Shown here: positions 12,186-23,800 of the stretch, piece after piece
Layout of the letters: every line of letters begins with the position of its first letter
Numbering within the stretch: the stretch's first letter is position 1
NCBI RefSeq assembly: GCF_947172395.1
Contig: NC_069086.1
Location: 2,202,501 to 2,266,500, forward strand
Source of the DNA: Bicyclus anynana
Taxonomy: Eukaryota > Arthropoda > Insecta > Lepidoptera > Nymphalidae
Length of the DNA stretch: 64,000 bases
Reading direction: 5' to 3'
Program-made: the position numbers and the translations under genes
The notes under the pieces: model-generated
The model's input: only the letters and a program-made list of their open reading frames with translations
The model's database searches: none
What the model was told of the DNA's origin: nothing

Positions 12186-12549
12186 ATAGCGGCATTTCTG
12201 CGACTTTCAGAAATTTTGTATTATCTCCGAAACTATATAACTAATTAACATACTGTAAAGGGCAAATCTTATCTCTATAATATCCTTGTGATTATTAAAT
12301 CATTTATTTTGATAAGGATTTAAGTTTAGTTGTGTAAATAATGACGTAAACCTTAGTTTAAAATTTAAATAATTTATTAAAGTACTAAAGGTACTATATC
12401 TGCTAAAATATAAAAGATAGATATATAGTGTCGCGGACTTATTTGTAGAACTTTTAAGGCTTCAAAAAGCCTCCATACATTTATTTCAGTTATACGCAAT
12501 GGTTGAGGCAGCGCATGCGAATAAGTAAGTTTTTCGGTCTGACCTGTAA

Positions 12550-12750
12550 GAGAAAACCCGCGATATCTCAGTAGTTATATATGATAGAAATATAAAATAT
12601 AGCCTATAGCACTCCCCGATAACGTAGCATTCTACTGGTGAAAGAATTTTTAAAATCGGTCCAGTAGTTCCGAAGATTACCCCATTTCAAAAAATTGTTA
12701 CAAACTTACAAACTTACAAACTTTACCTCTTTATAATATTAGTATAGATA
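12550..12750 (+). mobile_element. Metulj-like SINE
   Basis: GATAACGTAGCATTCTACTG, GTGAAAGAATTTTTAAAATC and GGTCCAGTAGTTCCGAAG, followed by repeated ACAAACTT and TATAATATTAGTATAGAT, which is the typical 3' end. Confidence 0.7.
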
Positions 12751-13611
12751 AGATAACTTTAAACTGGAAAATATTGATAAAATATCCTTAGATTAACTAG
12801 TAAACTATATCTACTGTTAAAACTATGGAATAATCAGACATATCTTCAATTGAAATCTTTGATTAATTGTTTTAAATTATCATCTCATCATAATAAGTAT
12901 GCTGACTACAGATTTCCTGTTCATATATATTAATTGTATATTTACATGTTTAGAAAACTTTCACATTGGGTTATTCTGTTTTTCAGTAAATTTAATGTTA
13001 AACAATTATGTTTTATTTATTAACAGTGTTTTACTGCAATGTCTTGTGAGTTTGTTCCATATGTAGGTACTTGTATTATTATGTGGTATGCTCTACATAT
13101 TATGTGTCTATATTTTGTAAAGTTGTTATTTATTTATAAGGGAGTTCAAAAATTGAGAGGTTTTTGATTTCATCAGATATTACTCAAGTGTCAATAATTT
13201 ATTATTTCTAAAATATTATTAAACTGAAAGTTATAATTCCTAATAAGCAACATTTAATAATTAGAAGATATTATTCTCTTGAAATGTCTTCTGCTATTAA
13301 ATAGATTTAATTTAGATTTGAGAATCTATTTGTAATATTTTTACCTGTGAAAAATGTTATCTTTAAAACTGGTGAACTAGGAAATTTGCAGCCGAATTTT
13401 ATACCTACATTTAATTCATAAACTAACAAATTGTAATGCAAAATGTAGCATTTTAATGTAGGTAGTGTAACTGATTATAAATATACCACTGTAGAATTTA
13501 TTTTGTACTGTTTAAATAAAAATTGTTGTAAGTTTATTTTATCAACCACTTTTATTTATTAAATAAATGTGCTAAATGTTGTTTACATCTCTTAATAAAC
13601 TATTATCCTTA

Positions 13612-13765
13612 CTATATATAGAGAACGCCTGCAACTTCGTCTATGTCTATGAGAAATTTGTTTTTTACGAGTACTGCGGTGACCATATTTCTGAACACCC
13701 TACTCTATCTTCCAGTGAAAGTTCCATTAAAACCGGTCCAGCTGCCAAAGACTAGCCCAGACAGA
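13612..13765 (+). mobile_element. Metulj-like SINE, diverged
   Basis: Starts near GAACGCCTGCAACTTCGTC and contains GTGAAAGTTCCATTAAAACC followed by GGTCCAGCTGCC. Ends in an A-rich stretch. Confidence 0.5.
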
Positions 13766-14199
13766 CAAAAAAAATAAAATGAGGTTTGCGTTATTGTTTT
13801 AGTGTTTGAATGTGGTTTAAATCATAGAATTATAATGTATTAACTGGCATCTATGATTTGAACCATAGATTTACGATTCGTTTCGTTCGTTCGATTCGAA
13901 TTCAATTTTATGATTTTAAGGGTGGCCGCGATGATGTGCGGACTTTATACATCGCTATAGCTGTTCTATAATCGGCCAACTAAAAGTTGTAAGTGAGCGG
14001 GGGCTCTGGCATTATCGCACATTATTATTGCTTATTTGACTTTGAATTTCGTATTTGGAGCGGCTACGACACCGTTGTGTTCCGTACGCTGCATCTGTAT
14101 AAATAATCTATGGCACGTAGTGATTATATACAAAGTTAAATACTCTGATCTGTGGTAATATGCAGTTTTTAATCTTTAAATGACGTAAAGGCCATACAG

Positions 14200-14286
14200 A
14201 CTACTTTAGTATTTTAGTCGAGTACGAACAATTTTTGGAGTTACTGCCCAAAAATTGTTCTTACTTAACTAAAATGCGTAAGTAGT
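14200..14286. repeat. 87-nt imperfect hairpin upstream of ALG9
   Basis: 39-nt arms (14200-14238 and 14248-14286) pair with a handful of mismatches around a 9-nt loop; the stem top is GAACAATTTTTGG/CCAAAAATTGTTC. Size and mismatch pattern suit either a small MITE or a pre-miRNA-like transcript. Nothing else distinguishes these. Confidence 0.5.
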
Positions 14287-14815
14287 CCAAAATATGCATT
14301 ATATTTTGTAGGTACTTACGGGCTATGAGTATTGAATACTCTACACTATTAACGATGAGTGATAATTCCTCTGACTCACAACAAAAATCGAACAGATGAT
14401 GCGTTCTTAAATGTTCTTCAAAATATACTATTATGAGCCCGTCAGGTGGGGTTAGGGAATTTAGTAGTATGACGATTTAATTCGATCTTTAGAATCAAAT
14501 TATTTTTTTTCAAAGATATTTGTCTGTGATCTGTGATGTGAAACCTTTTGACGTTTAATGATTTTCATTCTGCCCAATTCTGCCGTTCATCTGTAATTTG
14601 AATAATCTGTCTGTGTTTCTGTTTCATTTTATAAATTTGATTGTACTCTGTGGAGTTGTGGACAAAAATATATTGAAAAATTTAAAATGATTATTTAATT
14701 TTTTTTTAATAAAATCTACTTGCTTAGTAGATAAATTTCTGAATTATTAAAAACATAAACTAGTAAGTTACCTTAATGCCGCTAACCGCACGACAACGAA
14801 GTATTCATAATAAAA

Positions 14816-17800
14816 ATGGAGCCAAAAGATCGGCCAGTTTCAGCAAAGGAAAGAGATCGCGCAAGACCAGCGAAGGGTGATTTTTATTTATTTGTAATTA
14901 TTTTAAGTATAGATTAGTATTTGATTGTCGCGGAGACTTGGTCGCTAACTATGGGCTTCATAAGAAGACTTGAAGTCAATCAGTGGGCGATGGAGCGAGC
15001 TATGCTTAGGGTTTCTCTGCGGGAGCGAATTTTAAATTAGAACCCCAATCAGTGACAAAGCTTAGCGATCGATTCGCGATAACGAAGTACTAATTGGCAG
15101 GCCACATAGTTCGAAGAGCCATTGAACGTTAGGTTCCCTAGGTGCTGTAGTGGCGACTACGCAACGGAAAGCGCACTGTTGTTAGACCTCCCACTAGGTG
15201 GACAAAAGACATCAAGCAGTTTGTAGGAAGCCGGGGTTTGATATATTAAATCAAAAATGTGTTCATTTATAATTGATAATTATAATATTAGGTCATCATT
15301 ATCAAAAACAGCTAATGTATGCCCACTGCTGGACATAAGACCTCTTGCATGGACTTCCAAACTATATGGTCTTGAGCAGTTAGCATCCATCGACTCCCTG
15401 CAACCAGCTTAATGTCATCAGTCCAACTAGTGCAGGAATATTATGAATTTAGTAACATTAAGTATACAGATAAATAAACAGTTAAGTCAAATGAAGATGC
15501 TTGTCATCATCATAATAATTATTAGCCAATGGACGGTTGGACATAAAGACTTCCAAACATAACTTTCTTCAGCCTCATAATACAATAAACAACTATACTT
15601 TCACAGAGAATACCTATTCACGAATGCCCCATCTGATCTAAGGAGTATAGCCTACCCTGGTGGAGCAGTAGCGTTGGGACTGCTACTGCTAGCTCGACTG
15701 ACCTCAGCTTACTGGGGCCACATAGCAGACTGTGATGAGACTTATAACTACTGGGAGCCTTTACACTATTTGGGTAATTTATTCAAAAATTCCATACACA
15801 ATGTGTACTGTTTACCAACAAACAAGTTAAAAATTATATAAATCGTTTAAATATTAAATCGTAAATATTATAAATTGTTAGTCATTTCACACCTATTAAT
15901 ATAATTAACTTGTCTTCATTTTCATTTCTAATTTGTTTGTTTTTTAACATTAAGTATTGCTTAAAGATATTGCTTGCAGCTTTGCTCTTGTTAATGCAGA
16001 TTTTATAAACAACTGTTTAAAAGTTTTATTGGTGTAGGTCACAGGATTAATAATTTTATCTGCATTTATGGCACCATAATTTTTGTATCCTATTTTATAC
16101 CCCTGATAAATGCACAATAAAAATTTCATGACAATTGATCACTAAGTTATTGATATTAATAGACTGTGCTTAGACAAAGTATTTAATAATATTTAATATA
16201 ATTTCTGCTTGCTTTTACAGTAATTTATAATTATGAATATTTTCAGTGTACGGGAATGGCCTGCAAACATGGGAGTACAGTCCAGTGTACGCGATACGGT
16301 CATATATGCCACTGTGGCTCTTTGCAGTTCCAGCCAAGATAATGTCATACATCATGACGCCAGTGTCTGTGTTTTATTGTATAAGAGCCCTGCTTGCAGT
16401 GCTGACAGCTTGTGCCGAACTAATGTTTTATAAGTAAGTGTATACAACAGAAATTTCTTAGGGCTTCATATTTGTGGAAAACTAAAAAAGATTTAGCCAC
16501 AGTTTTGCTTGTGCAGTTTGCGTTACCGTGGGAATACAGAGATAAAATGTAGCATATATTGTTATAGCTTTCCAACAGTGAAAGAATTTATAAAATTGGT
16601 AAAGTATTTTTTGAGTTGAACATTCTGTTTAGGTGGGAATAGATTGAATTGAATGAAAAAGGTAAAACTCGGTATTTTTGGTTTATTTGTTGTGAACATA
16701 CAAATAAATCTAATTTTACCTCTATATATAATATCAGAAGACACATTGAACAGCGGGACATAATATAATCAATTAAATCAAACACAACACTCATGTAACC
16801 AAAAGCTGTTCAAAATAAAAGGCTATTTTATTTATTATTTATTCATTTATTTATATAATATTAGTTTTTATTGTTACGAAATCGTTCAACTTATAGAGGA
16901 ATGCCCACCAGCCAATACAACATTGGCCTAGGGATCCCAGGTATACCCCTGTACGAAAGTAGATATGGACATGATAAATATATGACACTACGCAACCCAC
17001 TAATGAGACATCTCTCTTACGTGCCAGGCGCCCGGACTGATGCACTCAGGCCAAAACAGAAACACCCTTCCCGAAGGGCCCTCTAAGCCGAGGTCCGAGT
17101 CTCAGAGGAGACGCCCTTAGAGAGTCGTTCCGCCCATCTCATCTACTCTGCTTCTGCCTTCGGGCCCCATCAGGCGATGCTTCTGCGCTCGCCCAAACCC
17201 CCCGGTGACGCCGCTGAGGTCCCGTAAGGAGCCTACGGCACTTACACAATCAGAAAAAAAAAACTTATGTGCCAGGGCGGTGTGCCACGAGTTCGGCGTG
17301 CACGTGGGGCGGGTGTGGCTCTGCCTGGCGCTGCCGGCGGCGGGCTGCTTCGCGTCCGCGGCCGCCATGCTGCCCTCGGCGTGGAGCGGCGCGCTGGGCT
17401 CCGCCGCGCTCGCCTGCTGGTGGCGCAAGAGATACCCGCCGGCCATCTTGCTGACGGCTGCCTCTGTTCTGCTGAGTAAGTTTTGTGTGTGATTCATTTA
17501 TCTCATAGATTTTGACAGCCTCCGTGGCGCAGTGGTTTGCGCGGTGGATTTACAAAACGGAGGTCCTGGGTTCTATCCCTGGCTGGGCCGATTGAGATTT
17601 TCTTAATTGGTCTAGGTCTGACTGTGGGAGGCTTCGGCCGTGGCTAGTTACCACCCTATCGACAAAGACGTATCGCCAAGCGATTTAGCGTTCCAGTACG
17701 ATGTCATGTAGAGACCGAAAAGGGGTGTGGATTTTCATCCTCCTCCTAACAAGTTAGCCTGCTTTCATCTTAGACTGCATCATACATCATCAACTTACCA

Positions 17801-20800
17801 TCAGATGAGATTGTAGTCAAGGGCTAACTTGTAAATAATAAAAAATAATTAAATAGAAATAATTTCTTTGTTAGCACAACATATTGATACTCTGTCTATT
17901 TTATTATTATAAACAAAATCAAGGCATGTGGGACAAATTATAAACATAGTCAATCAGGGTAGTCAGGGTATATAAAAAATTGTGGTGTTTATAAGTTTGT
18001 GTGTTTGTGGCATTGAAGCTTTAAAATTTACCGAAAGTGTTTTTTTTTGTTTCAAAGCTGATGTGATAGAGATCCGCTAATAATATATACAGCCTCCTAC
18101 ACAAAAAATATGTCTACATGCCAAGTAAAAACTTTGCATTTAATTTTTGAAAGGTGAAAAAACAAAAGGGAAGTCAAATCTTCTACAGCAGTGGTGTGGA
18201 GGAAATCCTATACCTATTGCGGTACAGTATGTTCCGTACGTGGCAATACTCGAGTGCTGTGTGCTCTCGAAAGTCATTGCATCGCGGCGCGCTTGAGAGT
18301 CCACAAGTACCTTTCTCCCCGACTCCCAGCTTGAGTTACTCGAAAGCGGGTGTCAGTAGAGTAGATTCGAGGGGTCTCTCGAAAGCTATGGGGCTTTCGC
18401 TCGGATCCAGGTCTTAAGCTACCCTGATGAGCTCTAGACCTAGTTCAACATAGCGAGAGGTCGCGGAGCGCTGTGGTCCCCACCTTAACCACTGCGTTTC
18501 GACGCGACAGCGGTTTTAGAACAGTTACCGCCCAACTGCTTTACTGTGTAGAAACGGACTCCCCGTAAGTATTGCGCAAGTCACCGTATATATAGCGCAA
18601 AATGTTAAACACTTCGTTAGCGTGATGTAGAACCTGCCTACTAAAATGTTGTATATTATGGACTAATAATATAATATGTTATATAGTATGATGTGACCTT
18701 TTTACTTTTTTTTCGTGTTTTTCCTTTATTTATTGATAAATTTTATTAAAAAATATAGCCTATTTGTAAAAATAAAGTAGTTTTGTTATAATTTTGCTTT
18801 GCATAGTAGTTCACAGCTTTGTCAATAGATGGCGGTGTTTACCATAAAAAGTTAGGTTTTACAATATGTACCATTGAATCCTGTGTCATAGTAATATGTC
18901 ATACCAATAGATGGAGTTGACAAGAAGTTTTATGGCGGTGGAAATTCCAAACGAATCTACGAAATCCAATCAAATCAATGAATTGGAACTTTGGAAGCTT
19001 GACAATTTTCAGAGGATACATCTGATTTATGAAATAATACAAAAGAAATATTAAAGTATTTTAATAAGTCTAAATAAATATAATTAATATTTTTTTTCTA
19101 TTCTGTGTGCACATGAGGGAAGTGGTTTTGATCTTACAAACATATTACTTTTATATTTTTTAAATGAATATTAGGGTTACTTAATATGTGTTTATAACAT
19201 AATCAATGGGGATGATGACTAGGTTTTACTATACTTATCCATTTTTAAGGGACATTTCAGTAAATAACTAAGTTCAAATAACAATACTATTCTAACAATA
19301 TACTAATATTATAATATAAAAAAAGGATTTTTGGTGTATGTAAAGGTCGGCAAAATTGCTAAATCGGCCCCTGCGTGTTTTTACATGTACAAAATTGCTT
19401 TAATACATACTCTTAATTTATAAACAACTAGAGGATCCGGTCAAGCTTCGTTTTGACTTATGTACCTACGCTTCTTCGGTCTTCCCTGCAGTACCTCTGT
19501 TCCCTACCCTATTTCTACCCTACCATCCATCACAGTCCAGGACTAACTTGTCAATTAATAAAGAAAAGTCTTATTTTTGGGTTGTTTTATAGGATGTTTC
19601 TTTTCAGGTTGGCCATTTACAGCTCTACTCGGCGTGCCGATCGCAATAGACATGCTGTTGATCAAACGACAATACATAGACTTCATCAAGTGGTCTATAA
19701 TATCTCTGGTCGTCATTCTTGTGCCGACCGTGGCCGTGGACTCGTGGCATTATGGGCGCTTAGTGGTCACTCCGTGGAACATAGTCGCTTACAACATCTT
19801 CACTGAACACGGACCAGATTTGTATGGAGTGGAACCATGGACGTACTACTTTGTTAATGGTTTTCTGAATTTTAATATTGTTTGGGTGAGTATAACTAGT
19901 GATTTAGTACATATCGGTTCAAATAACGCAAACAAGCAAATATAATGCAAACAAGCAAACAAACAAATCTTTCCTCTTTATTATATTATTAGTATTTGAC
20001 GGCCTCCGTGGCTAAGTGGTATGCGCTGTGGACTTACAAGACGGAGGTCCTGGGTTCGATCCCCGGCTGGGCTGAATGAGGTTTTCTTATGTGGTCCAGG
20101 TCTGGTAGGGTTACCACCCTACCGACAAAGACGTATCGCCAAGCGATTTAGCGTTCCGGTACGATGTTAAAGGGTGTGGATTGTCATCCTACTCCTTACA
20201 AGTTAGCCCGCTTCCATCTTAGATTGCATCATCACTTTCCATCAGGTGAGATTGTAGTCAAGGGATTACTTGTATAGAATAGAAAAAATAAAGTATAGAT
20301 TAGGTGCACTTATTTTAAAATAAAATTGAGGTTTAAACATGGTTTGTTGGTCCAGGTGCTGGCGCTGTCGTGTCCACTGCTGCTGGCGGCTTGCACGGCG
20401 ATCTCTTCGCGCTCCACTGCGCGCGCGTCCTTCTGCGCGCCCTACTGGCTCAGTCTGCTGCCGTTCGTTTGCTGGCTCGGCGTGTTCATGGGGCAGCCGC
20501 ATAAGGAAGAGAGGTTTGTGTCATCGTCATCATCAGCAACTTGGACGTCCACTGCTGGATATAGGCCTCTTGTATAGACTTACAAACATCATGATCTTGA
20601 GCTGCAAAACGCTTGATGACCAAAATTTACCTAGTGCGTGGTCGACTAACACTGCGCTTTCCGTTGCGGGGTCGCGAGGTCGCCATTTCACCTTGGGACC
20701 CCAATGTCCATCGGCTTGTTCAGCTTCTTAACTGTTTAATTGGACCGAATGTCGTTCCGCTCTAGGTTCCTGTACCCGGTGTACAGCATGCTGGCGCTGG

Positions 20801-23800
20801 CGGGCGCCATCGCGCTGGACTGCCTGCAGAAGATGACGTACGCCGTGGGCACGGAGCTGCTGCGCTGGCGCAAGGAGCGCGAGCGGCGCCACTACCTCGC
20901 CTACACCGGCCCGCTCGTCGCCATGTGCGTGCTGCTGGCGGGCGCGGCGAGTGAGTACTGTGCTGCAGTCACATGCTGGCAGAAGTTCTGTTCCCCTCCA
21001 CTTCATCTGTAGCTTAAATCCACAACCGCAAACTGTTTTATTCATCATTATCCACCCATATTCGGCTGACTGCTGAGCTCGAGTCTCCTCTAAAATGAGA
21101 GGGGTTAGGCCCACAGAACAGAGATCGCTAAAAGCTAACGCTTTTAGCAATAGAAGTAGCATAGGGGCGTGGCCCGCTTACACCCGGGTATGCGGAGCTT
21201 CGCAAGCCTATCCGCGCATGTACTAGCAGTCTTGTTTCGTTGACTGACACGTTACGTCCTGCGGTTGTCAAATTCGGTAATTGAAAATAATTAAAAACGA
21301 TTAGAAAAATGCTGTATTATGCCGTTTTTCAATACGAAAATGATAGCCGCCACAAATGTGTACCAAATTATGGTGTTTCGTACCATCGTTAAAACGTATT
21401 TTATTATATTTTCATTAAAATATGAAAAAATAATTTTACTCAAAGTCACAAACTAAAATGAACTTTACGGGTATAGTACTAAAGTTTACTTTATTTTAAT
21501 ACAAGTTCGATTTTCTAGAAGATTCTGTTGACACCAGTAGGCATACATTTGCTGCGTCAACAACAACAACAAAACTATCATAAATCAAAAAAATACAAAA
21601 ATGATTTTATTGCAATAATTCTTCTATTCCTAATTAAATGTATTAATTAGTAATATTAATAATTCTTGTTATTTTATATTTAACGAAAACACCCATTAAT
21701 TTTGCATAAAATTTACAACAAGAAATTGTAACCATTTGAATTTTGAATTTTCGTTGTTAACGTGCGAAATATAATCTAAACTGCTATATTCTGAGTTGCG
21801 CGTTGTCAGTCGAACATTAATCACAAAATAATCTGTGTTACTTTTATTATACTTAATTATATACAAAATTACCATGTTTAGGAATGTTCCAGCTTTAAAT
21901 AAAGGATCATCATGTGAATTTTTAAATTAAAGTACCTTTTTATATTATTTAAAAACTGGTTGTAAGGCATAGAAAATGTACCTAAACAAACATTTTCTTT
22001 CAAACAATTTTAAAGGCAAAATAAACTTAAGAGACAGAGTGTTCGTTTTGCCTTTAGGTTCTTTAATGAATTTCTCTCTTTAGTCGGTCCCTCATGACTG
22101 ACAATCGGTACCACCTTGGCGAGTCATCTTTCAATAAACAATGCTCCTCCATCAAGTACGGATACAGGCGATCTAGAAGGCACTATAAAAGGTGTAGGCA
22201 CCTGTTTCTATGAAAAGATCCGACCATCGGATTGGTGATCTACCTCGTGGCCGTTTTCCTTCTAAATAACACCACGATTCCACTATTATGACAGAGCTGT
22301 GAATTAATAAAAAAAAGACAGAAATGTAAGCGTTGAATCAGTAAAAATTAATTTACGTGTACGTGTACACCACCGCAGTATAAAATAAATAAATAAAAAA
22401 ACACAAGCGAGGAAGGGGAATGTTTATTGATTTGAGACAGTGAAACAAGTTTAACACGATTATTTTATTGTCTGAAATCAATAAATATACGATTATTTTA
22501 TTTATTTCAAAGCCAAAGGTTTCAATTGAAAAACAGCATATTTTATGCTTTTAATATCTCCTCTAGCATATTCAGTTTATCAAAAACTGCAAAACATTTT
22601 AAAAATATGATTCCAGTGTATATATTATATAATGCTTTATATAAAATAAGAGGAAAAATAGACCAAAAAATAGTTTTTCTTGTTTTAGTTCTCCTGAAAA
22701 AAGTGTAATTTTGATTTATGTTAGTTTTGAATTTAAGCAGCTGCCATATGTCATTTGGCTATTCATTTAGGGATGCCGATAATAATATATCGATATTTTA
22801 TATCTACTACTATTATGATGACACGATAATGATGAAATTTTCGAAAAATTTTTTTAGGAATCCGGAGAGGAAAAAAATTAATCGAGGCAAAATTTGTTTT
22901 ATGCACAACCGCATTGTAATTTGTTCCAAACATTTTACGCAGTCAGACACGTTAATGTAAAGTGGAAACAGAAGATATTTAGTAATATTTAGAAAAAAAA
23001 ATCTTTTTGTTTGGCACTGCCGTGACGGCAGTGCCAAACAAAAAGATTTTTTTTTCTAAAAGTCGTATTCGTGTCTTTTAGGATACAAATAAAGTGACGT
23101 ACTTAAAGTGTTAGGAACGTCAAGTCTGATTATTTGTAATTGACCCATTGACTACTAATGGGTTGGAAAATAATCTACTGGTAGCATTCATCATAAAACT
23201 CAATATAGTTAAATAGAAAATAATTGAGTTAATTTCTGCAAAAACCGACGAATTAAAAAAATATATATTATCGTGTTTTTTTATATATTTAGGAACTATT
23301 TTTACTTCTTTGCAGAAAAGGGTGAATCTTTTCGTTGAAATATTTAGGAATTAAGTTTACAAAATACTTAGAGCAGCTAGTCACGTGTTTCTCAAAACTT
23401 AAACGAACGAATTAAGAAATGGCAAATATTGTACAGTATATACTGAAAAAAATATAAAAAATCTTCTTCTGTAAATAAATATCGTTGGAAAAGAATAGTC
23501 ATGTGAAAGATATGACGACACTGTACTATCTCGTGTTTTATTTTTTATTATTTGTTTTTATATCACTTTTATTTAAGTAAGTCAAATTGTTCTGAGAAAT
23601 TTGTGAAACTTAGCACAATTTAAGCAAATAGTACAAAGAAGATTATAGATTCTTCATGTTGCGAATATAAAAATAGAAAGGGTGAAATAGGGTTATGCCC
23701 TATTTGTTAAGGTTTCGTGGAAAGTACTTAATTTTTCAAGTACACATGTTATGTTATGGACTTGTGTTTGACCTTCTTTGTTGTGTAAACTCGAATCGTG

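Larger units (their letters stand above)
9996..14815. other. Gene-free interval between Tsr2 and ALG9
   Basis: Apart from Tsr2 3' UTR sequence, four Metulj-like copies, the CCCTAC tract and the 14200 hairpin, this is AT-rich DNA in which I find no convincing exon on either strand. Confidence 0.6.

Noticed and set aside
17117..17497. 126-codon minus ORF overlapping ALG9 exon 4
   Set aside because: Antisense shadow of a GC-rich exon fused to a retroelement; the plus strand encodes the ALG9 segment.
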